The notes below the pieces were generated by a model. It ran no database searches and was not told the origin of the DNA. It was given only the letters and a program-made list of their open reading frames with translations. Positions 1 to 12,500 of a DNA stretch of 64,000 nucleotides are shown here, piece by piece. The stretch comes from Enoplolaimus lenunculus (lineage: Eukaryota > Nematoda > Enoplea > Enoplida > Thoracostomopsidae): the NCBI GenBank assembly GCA_030248215.1, contig JASANG010002782.1, positions 37,937 through 101,936 on the forward strand. The letters are read 5' to 3'. The position numbers were made by a program, and so were the translations under genes. Numbering within the stretch: position 1 is the first letter of the stretch; each line of letters begins with the position of its first letter.

Positions 1-727
1 TTGCCCCAAAGTTTTGAAAAGCATAACTACGAATAATTACACTAGCGGAAACGCCGGAATTTCTCGCAAAAATTGAATCGAACATATAGAGGACAATCTT
101 CCGCCGGAGGTAGACATCCGGTAGAACCCTGCGCATGGCTATTTATCAGCAACTAACCTGTGATTTTGCGTTGTCACTATGTGAACATGTTGTAAACGGA
201 GTAAAAATAACGCAACCGGATAGTGAACAAAACGGAAACGCAAAACAGATATTGAACAGGGAACAACCGGAGGTTCGGCTACAACAAAAACTCGGCCTCC
301 GACTCAATAATTGACAAACAACTTAACAACATATGTTCAGATATTGGCTATAATTAGCTAATTAACCATCATTTTTACTACCTAATTTCGCATCACCTCC
401 GGCTCTGGCAAGTTTCGTTGCCCTCCGGCTCCATTATTTTTACCTCTTGTTGCACCCTGATATTGAAGTAAAAACGTTTTAAAGATGATTTGTCTTTCTC
501 CCAACAATTGAGACATGCATTTGTGAAAAAGTTCTGAATTATCTACTACGAACGTTAATGAAAATCAAACCCGGAAGTTATATATAGTATTGTGGACGAT
601 TTGACATTATAGAAGGTTCCTGTACTTTTCTACAGGCGTAGGCTCATGTTTGCGAAAAGGTTTGGTTGTGTTTAAGCTAACGTTGCGTTAACTACATATG
701 GGGGAAGTGTCCAACAACCTAAGCGGG

Positions 728-894
728 AATATGTATAGAACAGGGTCGGATCGTCTTCCGGATGGGCTATAATAGAGTCAGTTTAAGCTTTAGACTAATT
801 TTTTTGCTTAGGCTTCAGGAATAGGCTTATCCATACGCTTTTAGGCTTAGGAATACGCTTATACTACTGTTCCAACCCTGTTCTATATATGGGC
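728..894. repeat. TTAGGC-core TIR element (family A)
   Basis: The ends ATGTATAGAACAGGG and CCCTGTTCTATATATGGGC are inverted repeats. The core contains GTTTAAGCTTTAGACTAAT followed by TTAGGC-type words (GGCTTAGGAATACGCTT). It is a short non-autonomous DNA transposon of the family seen throughout the window. Confidence 0.8.
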
Positions 895-1161
895 CCCTAA
901 CCGTATATGTCGTTCCCCGAACAGCTATTTGTGCCAGTTGGCAACTGCTGGAATGCAAACTACTTTTGGTTGGAGGATTGTACAGATCAAACAGGTGCAT
1001 CCAATCAAAATCAATTCGTATTCCAGTTAAATTGTTTGGGCTGCATCGAACAACAATTGTCGTTTGGAACGTCTTAGTTTTTTCAACTTGGGCAAATAGC
1101 TATTTGGGTCACGACATAAGTATATACTATACAGTTGGTTTTCAAAAAGCGTAAAAATATT

Positions 1162-1765
1162 GGCCCGTGTTACTTTTAGGGCCGTCCCGGTTTCTGGTGG
1201 GTCTGTGAAAGTGTAGGCTTACATTCTAGACTACATTTTTTTGCTTTGGCTTAGGAGTATGCTTTTGCAAGGGTTAGGCTTACACTGTAAAAATGGGGAG
1301 TCAAATTGACTCTCTCGGATATAGGCTTTTCCTGACTACACGAACTGAGTCAAATTTGACTCCGCCAGTGTAAAATTCGACTCACTGAACGATGCATTGA
1401 GTCAACTCAGTGAGTCCAATTTGATTCTGGCGGACTCAGATTTGACTACGATGCGCTGTAGTTGTATGCAATATTTTAATGGTAAAAACGTTCAGACTTA
1501 CGGCCCACACCGCCAAAAATGGTGAGTTAAATTAACTCTCTGAGAAATAGGCTTTCCGAGACTACACAAATTGAGTCAAAATTGTACTCCGCCAGAGTCA
1601 AATTCGATTCACCGAGTCGCAGGTTTGACTCTGGCATAGTCAAATTTGAGTCAGTTTGTGTAGTCCTGAAAGCCTATTTCCGAGAGAGTAAATTTGACTT
1701 CCCATTTTTTGCAGTGTACGAATACCCTTAATCTACTGTTACAGCCCTAAAAGTAAACATTGGCC
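1162..1765 (+). repeat. Family A2 TIR element split by a family C insertion
   Basis: It starts GGCCCGTGTTACTTTTAGGG and ends CCCTAAAAGTAAACATTGGCC. The flanks AAAATATT (1154-1161) and AAAATACT (1766-1773) are an 8-bp target duplication. The TTAGGC-type core is interrupted at 1283-1716 by a family C MITE sitting between two TA dinucleotides. Other A2 copies are at 14336-14527 (reverse) and 52907-53075. Confidence 0.85.
1283..1716. repeat. Family C palindromic MITE (CACTGYAAAAA ends), nested
   Basis: The ends CACTGTAAAAATGG and CCATTTTTTGCAGTG are inverted, and TA flanks both sides (1281-1282, 1717-1718). The body consists of repeated GAGTCAAATTGACTC-like palindromes and appears to be two units head to tail. 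TA duplication and CACTG ends fit a Tc1/mariner-mobilised MITE. Confidence 0.85.
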
Positions 1766-2656
1766 AAAATACTTATGATTCGTTTACTTTGCAGCTGAAC
1801 AATTTATTGTCTATCGATAATATAAATTAGAAATATATACTTGCGAATGTCGTTTTATATCATTTTCACTGCTCAAAACAACACCAGGCGCCTTCCTGTC
1901 TAGCGTGCAAATTTTCACATTTTTATTGTAGTTTTTGTATATTATGCCCCACAGTTAAAATTTTTTATTTTCAACATCCTGATCTGTAATTGCTTCTGAA
2001 ACTTTTCGGTGATAAAAGTATTAAGTACTTTTTTCGGACTATTTTACGATTGTGTGAAATTTTTTATGAGAAAATCAGTGAAGGGTCAGGACAACGCCCA
2101 TTTGACGCTTGTGTTGGTACCGACCTCTGGCAACTTTTTGGCAAAACTGTAAAAAATATGTTTATGGCACGGTAGTTAGCAAAACAGTAAAAAACTTGTT
2201 GCTGAACTGTTATATATTTAAAAGACGAAACAGTTTTGAATTTCTTTATACGTTTTGTGTTCACTATAAGTAGTTATCAGCCTGACATTTTTCGTCAGTT
2301 TTTGATTCAATTTAAAAATATTTGATTAATTTTGCCAATTTTTTTGTAAAGTTGTGAAATTGTTGGTTACTAGCTGCATAATTATTGTTCTCGTAGTTTT
2401 TCTACGTTAAACTATGATTGGAAAAAGTTATTTGATTTAATTTAAAATCAACAACGATAACTCTTAAATTTGGTTTTTTTTTCAGAAATCCAAATATATA
2501 TATAATGTTTGCAGTTTATTTAAAAACATAAATTGGTATTTTGGTTCGAAAACTTCCGTTGTTAACGCTTGTTTAGTAATCTTGATTTTTTTCTGAAGAA
2601 TTTATGGAAAATCTTTCAATTTTGCCAAAAATTGTAAGGCGCTCTTGGTCTTGACA

Positions 2657-2756
2657 CACTGCAAAAAATGATGAGTCAAATTGACTCTCCGAAATAGGCT
2701 TTTCCGGACTACACAAAATGAGTCAAAATTCGACTCGTCCAGAGTCAAATGTGGAC
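2657..2756. repeat. Family C MITE, left part only
   Basis: It begins CACTGCAAAAAATGATGAG and runs through GACTCTCCGAAATAGGC and CCAGAGTCAAAT, then stops at an A2-like sequence. The right half is missing. Confidence 0.75.
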
Positions 2757-2809
2757 GTGAAAAACTATAAAAGAGTAGGCTTAGATACTATATTACATTT
2801 TTGCTTGGG

Positions 2810-3077
2810 TTAACCCCTCACATTGAGTTGCCTATAAGCAGTTCAGCGCAGTGCGTATACGTTAAATGATATATATCGCACCGTGTTTAACAATTGCAAC
2901 ACGTATACATAGTACTAAATCACCACAAGACGTGAGAGCCCTCTCGGGCTCGAGCGTGAAGCTCCTATAGCTGAGTGGTGATGGTATACACCTCCCACAC
3001 CAGTCACTGGATTTCGAATCCGAGCATAAAAGTAGGTGTCAGGGGAAATATAAAATATTCATGTGAGAAAGGGTTAA
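2810..3077 (-). repeat. piggyBac-like MITE with tRNA-like body (family P), nested in A2
   Basis: It is bounded by TTAA on both sides, with ends TTAACCCCTCACATTG and ATGTGAGAAAGGGTTAA. CCCT ends plus a TTAA target are piggyBac hallmarks. The body carries GCTCCTATAGCTGAGTGGT (A-box-like) and GGATTTCGAATCC (B-box-like). The DNA on either side (TTTTTGCTTGGG before, ATGCTTGGAATACACTTTT after) is a split A2 element. Confidence 0.85.
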
Positions 3078-3973
3078 TGCTTGGAATACACTTTTTCAAC
3101 GCTCAACATTGACTCAGATAATGATACCGATACTCTGACCTTACCGACATCAATAACGGTTCGACACAATAATAAACTAAATTCTTTTGTTATTTTCTTT
3201 ATTGCAATAGCAAATATTGTAAATTTCGCTATCGTATGAAGTTGCACAAAATTCTGAACTGAAATACAGCCTTAAAATTAATATATCCGTGATTAAGAGC
3301 AAAAAATTTACTTGCGTTTCAAACGGGTGATTTTTTTCGTTAAGCGCCGAAACCACAACCCCACCAAATTCTTTTTATTTCCTTATCCCAAGTTTGAGGG
3401 GGGTGTCGTGAAAGGTGGTCGTCCGGCATCGTTGGTCACCGTCCGTTTCCGTGCAGCGCTACTCTTATAGAGTAGTATTAAGCCCGAACCTAGCCTATAG
3501 GTTTTCTGGGATTAAGTGTAACAAACGATCCGTTCAACCATCAACACACCATGATCCTTCCCCTGTTTTTGAGCCCACTAAATCGTTGCTGTACGCCGCG
3601 AAATGTTTCTGAAAATTCATAAGCATTGTGACACCTTTGAACAAGACTGAAATATGTTGTTTTAAAGATTGCCAAACATTATATATTGGTCTTTAATGCT
3701 AACATAGCATCGTCAACGTTTTGTTAACATTTAAACATTTTATTGTCTGAAAATGTTACGTTAACTGTTAACACTGCTGTTTTTAAGAAATAAAAAAATG
3801 GCCGACAAAAAGCGATCAAAATTCATTGAAAATGTTTCAAATTCATGTATAAAAACGCCTTAAAGTCTGACACCAAAATATGCTGTCGTTAATGTGATTT
3901 TTGCCAGCCTATATTATATATAACATATATATATTTGTATATATATATATGAAAATGTGAAATTTAGTTATAT

Positions 3974-4400
3974 AAAAATCAGTGAACAGGATAGATTTAA
4001 ATTTAATTTTGCACTGACAACATATCGGTCTTTGATTTTATGCAATTAAAACACACCAATAGCAGGTATAGATTTTTTAGAAAAACTCATCTATTTTATT
4101 GGCCTATGTGAAGATCAGGGGCGGAACGTTTTTCTACGGGACTACAAAAGAGTAAGCTTAAGCTTTAGGCGAATTTTTTGCTTTGAAAAATCAGGGAACA
4201 TGATAGATTTAAAATTTTGCACTGACAGAGCATATCGGTCTTTGATTTTATGCAATGAAGTAAACACACACCAAAAGCAGGTATAGATTTTTTAGAAAAA
4301 CTCATCTATTTTATTGGCCTATGTGAAGATCAGGGGCGGAACGTTTTTCTACGGGACTACAAAAGAGTAAGCTTAAGCTTTAGGCGAATTTTTTGCTTTG
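3974..4400. repeat. Tandem duplication of about 210 bp including an A-element end
   Basis: Units 3974-4185 and 4186-4400 are nearly identical. Both contain ATATCGGTCTTTGATTTTATG, AGGTATAGATTTTTTAG and then the left end of a family A element (GATCAGGGGCGGAACG to GAATTTTTTGCTTTG). Only the second unit continues into the TTAGGC core. They differ by a few small indels. Confidence 0.9.
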
Positions 4401-4794
4401 CATAGGCTTTAGGCTTAGGCTTAGGAATATGCTCATTCTTATGCTTAGGCCTAGGCTTTAGGCTCAAAGTTCTCATAGTCCTAACTCAGACTGTAAATTT
4501 CAGGAAATTGATTTCAACTCAGACCGAGTTGAATCACTCAGTGTATTTAACCATAGGATAAAAGCAAGCTTTTATTTTTAATTTTGTATAATAATGGTTA
4601 AAAAATCATGGAAACTATTAAGTTTAAATGGTTTACATCAGCTGTTACATTATATTATACTGGCATAGCAAAATATGACGCCCGAAATTTCATTTGCAAT
4701 TGTCGACGATTATTGATGCAGTTTAGTTTGAAAACGTATATTTACAGAAAGTGATTTAAAATTTCAGTTTAATGATTTCCGCTTTTAACCACTT

Positions 4795-4937
4795 CTCACA
4801 TAGAGTTGACTGCGAGCAACTTTAGAGCAACCTATATAAATTTACACTCAATGAGCAGTGTTTATAATTTACTGTGTGGTGGTGCTAAATCTCTACAAGA
4901 CGTGAGAGCCCCGAATATTCATGTGAGAAAGGGTTAA
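4795..4937 (-). repeat. piggyBac-like MITE (family P), internally deleted
   Basis: TTAACCACTTCTCACATAG and ATGTGAGAAAGGGTTAA bound 143 bp. The tRNA-like segment is missing: GACGTGAGAGCCCC joins directly to GAATATTCATGTGAG. Confidence 0.8.
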
Positions 4938-6721
4938 CGTGTGACCTCATTATCGTCGCAGCCGAAATTTGAATCAAGGATAGTTAGTAAATCATGCAAC
5001 CGTTAGAGATCTGTAAATCCAGACTGTTGCGCTGAATAACAAGTTTGTCTCACGTTGCCGCTCCAGAATTCAGACCCAACCCTGAGAACATTTTTTCACA
5101 TTTTAAAATCGTTATTGCGAAACATTAAAATGAAGCTAAGCATATAATATTTCTCAGCGTACATTTTGATTTTATGAAAAATATTTACTGGTGGCGTGCG
5201 TTTTTTTTGAGAAATTTAATCATTTAAAACCTAAAAAAATTAAGTGTCATAACAAAATATAAAAATTAACCTGAAATCATCGTTACGGTTCGTGCGATTC
5301 TACAGGATACGCATTTGGTGGTTTTTTTGCAATATTTTTGTTTGCAACAATATTGCTTCTGCATGCATAAAACATTTTGAGAAAATGGCTATTTTTGAGC
5401 ATATTTTTATTTTAATACTTTTGTGAAACGGCACATTTCACATTTTGACTCTCACACAACTGAAGTATGAAAAAACATTTTAGTAAAATTTTGTGAAAAA
5501 TTATTTTTCGTCTGTTGTACCAACACGGAATTGAGTTTAAAGTTTGCCAAAAATAACTGAAATTCAGCAGCAGTCGCTCAATTGATAAGGTTTTCAACTA
5601 CGATGTGTCTAATGTTATACCTATTTCTGCGCTTGCTCCTAGTATATATAGTGAGTTGATTTCAGTTTTTACGCAGTTTTTCGGAACGTTTTTTCATGAG
5701 ACATCAATAGAGCAAGCTTAAGCTTTAGACTAATTTTTTTTGCTTGTAGGCTTAAAAATATGCTTATACTACTGTTACGCCAGTGCGTCATGTACATTGG
5801 TCGTGAGTTGCTCCATTATATTTGGCTAACTTTTATTTGTGATCTTAAAATCGAGTTGTTGGTCAGGTTGGCACAGGCTTCAGATTGTACCCTATTTTAA
5901 CTCTGTTTGACGTACAAAAACTATTTGCATAATTCGAAAGGCCAATATTACTTTTAGTGGCATAACAGTTGACTAAGATACTAACATGTTTTAAAAGTTT
6001 AACACGAATTTAAGTAAACTTATTTTGAATTTAAATATCAACTTCAGCCCAGAAATTATGTGTATTTAAGAGTTCATTAAGTTTAGCTTAAACTGAAAAT
6101 ATAGAAAATTTTAAACGAATTTAAGTGTAAACCTACCTGTTAGTTCAGTTAGTCTAGAAAATTAGTTTAATACTGCTGGATTACCTTAAGCATAAATCAA
6201 GTTAGTTTAAGCTTTTAGAGAATATGATTTGTATTTTTTGATAAATCAAAATATAGAACGTGTTTTCCGGCGATTGAAATTGAGCTGCACTTACCTGTTG
6301 CAAATTTGATCAGGTTATTGTTCAACGCCCGGTCGAGATATTCGTCCAACAGAGTTCAAGCAATGGTTCTCAACTATAGTTCCGTTGGCAGCTTCTAAAT
6401 GTTTTTCAACTGTTGGGGCAGTTCTGCAAATGGTATTGAAATTTTTTCCCCGACGCCTTAACTGCGGTGAGCGGAATATTTCGTCGCTAAATCCGGCAAA
6501 GTGAACGGCGTCTATTACGTCACAGACGGGCTCGTAGCCAGAGAAGAGCGAGGAGAGAACTCACAGCGTCATCTGGAAATATTTTGCCCTCTGTTCAAGA
6601 AACTGTATCATGTGTTTGGCCAACTGAATAGTGCCGGTACAGTAGTATATAAGCATATTCCAAAGCGTAAGTCTAAGTGTAAGCGTATAACAATGAGTTT
6701 ATACCTAAGCCTAAGCCTATA

Positions 6722-7000
6722 AGCAGAAAAAATTAGTCTAAAATCATTGAATCGGTTCGGCCGTTTGAAGGACAGTTCAGTTCAAAAAATGTTATACATC
6801 AAAATTTTATTGGCAAGCTTGTCAAACTACTATAAGCCGCGTTGTAATAAAGTCTAAGCAGAAAAAAATTAGTCTAAAGCTTAAGCTTACTCTATTGCAG
6901 TCACACACAAAAACATTCCGCCCGTAATCATCAAATCCGTCCTGTCGTTTGAAGGGCAGTTCAGTTGTTTTGTTAGTAAGCTTTTCAAACTACTATAAGA
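6722..7000. repeat. Imperfect local duplication, about 140 bp units
   Basis: Two successive blocks share AAGCAGAAAAAATTAGTCTAAA, GTTTGAAGGACAGTTCAGT and CAAACTACTATAAG in the same order. The second block has gained a family A end between the first two landmarks. Confidence 0.65.
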
Positions 7001-8193
7001 CACCTTTTTTTGCTTGAACGAAATGTACGACGCGCAGCAAAGTATAGTCGATTTAGTCAACTTGTAAGGGGATTTTATACTGTGGCATATTTTTGCATAG
7101 CTCAAATTGTTTCAAGTATAAAGTTTTCAAAAACTTTACTTACATTCATCAAACGCTCACATTTCAACGAATATTTTTCTAAAATATGAGCACAAACATT
7201 AACAATTTCTACTATCATCTCAAAAAAAAATGTGTTAAATTATACAAAATATACACGCAAACAATGACTGTAGCGGTTAAAAGTGTGAGCGTTTGTTGAA
7301 ATGTTTAAAATGATGATCCGAACCAATAAAAAAAACGTTTTGATTTCGAAGATGCGGATTAAAAACTTTCATTGATGAGCAAAAAGTTAGAAATTTAAAA
7401 TTTGTTGCTGTGTCAAACTACTGTGTAATACATTTCCACATAAAACTAAAATGGTCGCGGTAGAAAATGGGAATTACCAAACTTTTTTTTTGAATATTAT
7501 CATTTTAAGTAAAAATTATATTTAACAAAGTTTGCTTTGGTGTACGACAATTTAAATCACATATTATATAAATATATTATATATTATATATTATATACAT
7601 ATACATATATATACGCATACAGGGCATCAGCAGTAAACCGGAACCATAACTGTTTGGATCTTTGGATCGAGTGGCAGAAAACTAATACGACGAAAATTTC
7701 AAAAACTCGAGCAATTCAACGTTTGTGCGATTTTAAATTTTTGGATTACAATTGCACCAAAATATATTATTAATATTAATAGTCAGTGTTGCAATATAAC
7801 AGTTTGCATGCAGCTTTAGTGTCTTCGTTTAAAAACGTAATGATTCTACTAAGTGAAGGTATCATCATCATATATGGTCATATGTGAATTACTCCGTTTG
7901 GCAGTTTTACTATTAAATGTCGAGTTGAACTTACAGCAATTTGTGGCTAACGAATAGATCGGCGTGTGGACCGTTTTTCCGTTTAGGCTTAGGTTTAGGT
8001 TGATGCATGCAGGCTTATTCTTGCGCTTTAGGTTTTGGTTTAGGAATACGCTTATACTACTGTTACGGTGCCGATCTTTACATTGGTCGCAATTCATGGT
8101 TATATTGTGATATTGTATATTTTTGGTTTAAATTTGTTTTACCGTTCAGTAATTTGAATGAGTCTGGAAGGCTGCTTAGAAGTGGGATATGTA

Positions 8194-8593
8194 CTGTAGT
8201 CATGCGAATAAGAGGGTGGAATGGTATTTATTTGGCTTCTCCAGATGATTCCTACCCTTTTCCCCGTTATTCGGTTACGGACTGTTATTTATTTTTAACC
8301 CGCCCTCCGCCGCCCTTCGATTACCGGTGCTGAATCAAAAGCTTGAGCGGTAATGTAAGGTTATACTCAGGAATGTACCTTCAAAATTTAAGTATGGTTT
8401 AAAGTTTCGAATTCAACTTTATTTGGCCTGGAGTCATTCATGCTCTATATTTAGGGATAATTGACATTTATGTACTCTACTTAGGGTTTAGGGACTCTAT
8501 CCGTTTACGGATTCTTATTAGGACGGACTCCTATTGATTGGGACTCAAAATGGGGACCCTCTTATGACCCCCGTCTTATTATTGTCACTACAG
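8194..8593 (-). repeat. Family D MITE, full-length, reverse
   Basis: It is flanked by TA, with terminal inverted repeats CTGTAGTCATGCGAATAAG and TTATTGTCACTACAG. The interior matches copies at 28317-28742 and 54363-54801 in reverse order, including GGCGGCGGAGCGTGG-like and AGTCCCTAAACCCTAA-like words. A mariner-type MITE is likely. Confidence 0.82.
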
Positions 8594-9097
8594 TAAATAC
8601 AGTTAATAGTTGGCTTGGTAAATATGTATATCATCTACGGAATTTAGTTCATCAGCTAATATTGTATCATAAGAACAGGATTTGGTTATACTAAATAAAT
8701 TCAAAATTTCAGCAAAAGTAAATTTATGCTTTAAGTGATTCGAAAATTTTTGAATTGTTAGTGCTCAAAATCACCGATGCGGGACACTTTTGCTAATTGT
8801 TTTGGAATTCGGAAACATTGCATTTTTGAATAAATTGAAACTAGGATGTCCTGTGCGTTTCACTGCCACACTCTAGTTATTGATGTTTTGGTATTAACTG
8901 AACCGACATTGCTTTAGTGGTATATGTAGCAAAATTTATTTTCTCACGCGTTGTGCGTAATGACTGTTTTTGTACCGTGTATTTTGTGTGCCGCCCAAAC
9001 AAAAATCCCGGTTACACCTATGAATATCATGCAAGCGATCTGAAGCAGTCGCGAATCTCAAACTCCTAAATTTTGTAACTTATTAACACAATTTAAA

Positions 9098-9314
9098 GGG
9101 CCACTGTAAAGAACAGGGCCGGAACAGTATTGTAAGCATATTCCTAAGCCTAAGCCTAACCCTGAGCCTAAACCTAAGCGTAGGAATTAAGCCTAAGCCT
9201 AAGCCTAAGCCTAAGCCTAAGCCTAAGCCAAATAAAAAAATAGTCTAAAAGCTGAAGCGTTATTCTATTCAAGTTCCACAGAAAAATGTTCCGCCCGTGA
9301 TCTTACATGGGCCA
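9098..9314 (-). repeat. TTAGGC-core TIR element (family A) with a (GCCTAA)n run
   Basis: The ends are GGGCCACTGTAAAGAACAGG and GATCTTACATGGGCC. The core holds about eight consecutive AAGCCT units, the complement of the telomeric hexamer, then the conserved AAAATAGTCTAAAAGCTGAAGC. Confidence 0.85.
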
Positions 9315-9547
9315 ACGATGTGAAGTTTACCGGAACTATCGCCAACTTGCGATAGTTGGTTGGTCAATGTAATTGAAAAAACTGGTCCATAATTTATGAA
9401 ACTCAGATTCTGCGTTGCACCAGATCCAATTTAGTTTGCGACATTTCTATCAGGTGTGTAATTATAGACCGAATCGCTTTACAAGCTGCTTATTAAATCA
9501 AAAAAATTTAAACTAAAATTATTATAGTACACCATTTGTTTATTAAT

Positions 9548-12500
9548 ATGCATCAATTATATGCCGCTGTGGTATTGTTGCTTGCAACCGCTGTGTTTGC
9601 TGGCGAAATTGATAACAAACTTCTAGGTTTACCTATAGTTGATTGTCAGGTAATTTTCAAGTGGTTCAATTATTTTTCTGGTTTGATATGTTGGTCGCAG
9701 AAGAACGGAGAGGAATCACTATATTCAGTTCGCGAGTTGGTTATTTCTGAATTAATATCATTAAACATTAACTCACTTTGAGTTGAGTTGATTTTCACTC
9801 TGAGTTGAGTTGAGTATGAGTTGATTAATGAACTCACAATGAAATGAATCAAACTCAAGTATCTGAGTTCTGATAGTCCTACCTCAGACTGGGTGGTTCA
9901 ACTCTCATTCTGAGCTAAAATCAACTCATTGAAATTTACAGGGTACATTCGTTTACCAGTACTGCCTCATTGAAAATTTTTGCAATACAAGTAGTTCATC
10001 TCATGCTTAGAAATGTTCAATGGTAAATCTGGAAATTTCTGACGGCGGAAGGAAGGGTTGAACCGGCCCAAAATAAAATTCTGGCAACGTTCCAGTGATT
10101 TTTGATTAAAGTTTTTAATACAAAATGTTTTAAATACGAATATTTTGTTGCAGGATACTATGGTCACGCTAACATTCATGACAGAAAAACCGTTTGCGGG
10201 TCGTATCTATGTCAAAGGTCTTGCCGATGATAATCGGTGTTCAAGGAATTTTGCGTCGGATAGTGATCAAAATGAGTTCTCGATGATGATTGGACAAGGC
10301 GATTGTAATATGGGCCGACAGAGAGTGTTTGGAGCAGGTAAAGTAGCAAAGAACGACCGGATACTAATTTCAATGGAACCGGATTTTAGCAAATATGGCA
10401 TCAAAATTGGTGCATTGTTTGTAGTATTTGAGTCATGCACAATAAGTGTATACGTTTACTGATCAGGGGCGGAACGTTTTTCTGTCGGACTAGAAAAGAG
10501 TAAGCTTAAGCTTTAGACAAATTTTTTTGCTTGGCTTAGGCTTAGGCTTAAGAATATGCTCATAATCTCGTTCCACCCGTGTTCTTTATAGGCCTAAAAA
10601 GGTTTCATTTAAGCGGTTTACATTTTACGATATTTTTTCTTTAATTATTACGCCGTGTAATTTATTCGGGTTCTGACTTAGCTATCTTGAATGGAAATTT
10701 GGTGGTGATTCTTGATAAAAAAATTGGATCGTAAGTATACTTTTGAACCAATGAAAAAGCCCCCGTTTTTTAGCCCAATGAGTCCTTCCGAAACCCCTAT
10801 TTTTAACACGGCCTGTAAGTCATCTCTTTTAAAAGCACTTTGTTTTTGAAGTACACTGTAAATTCTAATGAGTTATTTAATCAACTCAGAAGGAAAATTA
10901 GTTATTTCTAAAAACAGAAACTTTAACCCTATTTTTGACACGGCCTGTAAGTCATCTCTTTTGAAAGCACTTTGTTTGTGAAGTACCAATTTCAAAGCTT
11001 TGCCATAATTCTAAATTATGGAATATTCCACTGACCGGCATCTGTTTGCTTTTGTTGCAGTTACGAATGCAAATTTGTACATTTGTTAGAATAAACTCAC
11101 CCTATTACTGTGTGGAAGAATTTTAGTTTCTTTATACTCTAGAAATTGTCTTGTTTAAGGAACTATTATTAACTAAAATGATAGATGCTACACACATTTG
11201 AGAATACGGCTTGATTAGATTTTAAATAGTCTTTCAACTAATCCGATATTTGAAAAACAATTGCGGCCAGTGCCGTTCGTTTACAACCTCGGCCCATGTC
11301 AAGATCAGAGGCGGAAAGTTTGTCTGTTGGACTGCAATAGAGTACGCTTAAGCTTCAGATTGTTTTCGTAGGCTTAGGCTCTAAGCTTTTCTTACGCTTA
11401 GGGTTGGGCGTAATCTTATGCTTAAGCTGAGGTGTAATCTCATTGTTACGCTTAGGCTTATAAGCGTACGCTTACGCTGTAAATTTCAATGAGTTGATTA
11501 ATCAGTCAGCTACAGAGTTAGTTATTTTTGAGTCAATAACAGTAAACATTAACTCGCTCTGAGTTGAATTGGGTGCCACTCGTGAGTTCGGTTGATTCCG
11601 ACTGAGTTCAACAATTAAATCAGAGTGAGTTTTCTTGACTAAGAATGCTGAGTTCTGAAAGTCTTAACTCAAACTGAGTGATTCAGCTCATTCTGAGTTA
11701 AAATCAACTCACTTCGATTTGCAGTGTAGGAATATGCATATACTACTGTACGGCCCTATTCTATTTACACACTGTAAATTTCAGTCAATTGATTTTAACT
11801 CAGAATGAGTTGAATCATCCAGTCTGAGTTCGGACTATCACAACTCAGAATTTTTAGTTGATTCAATTGATGATTCGGAATTAATTAATCAACACACCCA
11901 GAGTCAACTCAACTCAGATTGAGAACCAACGCAACTCAGACTGAGTTAATGTTAACTGATATTAATTCAAAAATAACCAACTCACTAGCGGAATTAAATA
12001 ATCAACTCATTGAAATTTACAGTAAACGCTGAGTTCTTAAAGCCCTAACTCAAACTGAATGATTCAACTCATTCTGAGTGTAAATCAACTCACTGGCGAT
12101 TTGCAGTGTAGGAATATGCATATACTACTGTTACAGCCCTGTTCTATTTACATTAGCCGTTGGCAATACAAATGAACAGTTTGTCCAATGACGGTTTCAG
12201 ATCAACCGATTGAAGGTTTAGTGTTTTCGCTTGTCATCGTTGTATCGTTTCATGGTACATTTGTCACCAAAGCCGATCGTGCTTTTCGTTGCATGTGTTT
12301 TTTTCGAAACATTAAACGAGTCACAAATTTTATCGATATGAGTATGATTGGAACAACGCCATTGATCGATACACAAAAACCGACCACGTGTACCTACGAA
12401 ATTCGAAGCGGATCACCAACTGGTCCATTGGTCAAGTAAAAAAAAATCGTTTATTAGTCGATAGAAAATGACGAGTTTTGTTGCCGCGTCGCGTCAAAAA

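Larger units (their letters stand above)
1..9547. other. Gene-free, repeat-rich 9.5 kb upstream of the cuticlin gene
   Basis: No exon with domain-like coding could be supported on either strand. The stretch holds fragments of the accession-rich TIR family (1-136, 255-462), a TTAGGC-element at 728-894, a nested pair at 1162-1765, a piggyBac-like element at 2810-3077, a tandem duplication at 3974-4400, a deleted piggyBac-like copy at 4795-4937, TTAGGC-element copies near 5681-5806, 6620-6765, 7957-8091 and 9098-9314, a local duplication at 6722-7000, and a TA-flanked MITE at 8194-8593. The intervening DNA is AT-rich with nothing recognisable. Confidence 0.7.

Noticed and set aside
8007-8333. 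108-aa plus-strand frame
   Set aside because: It spans the end of a family A element and the start of a family D MITE; not a gene.
9098-9314. True interstitial telomere or chromosome end
   Set aside because: The TTAGGC run is short and lies inside a bounded TIR element seen at many loci.
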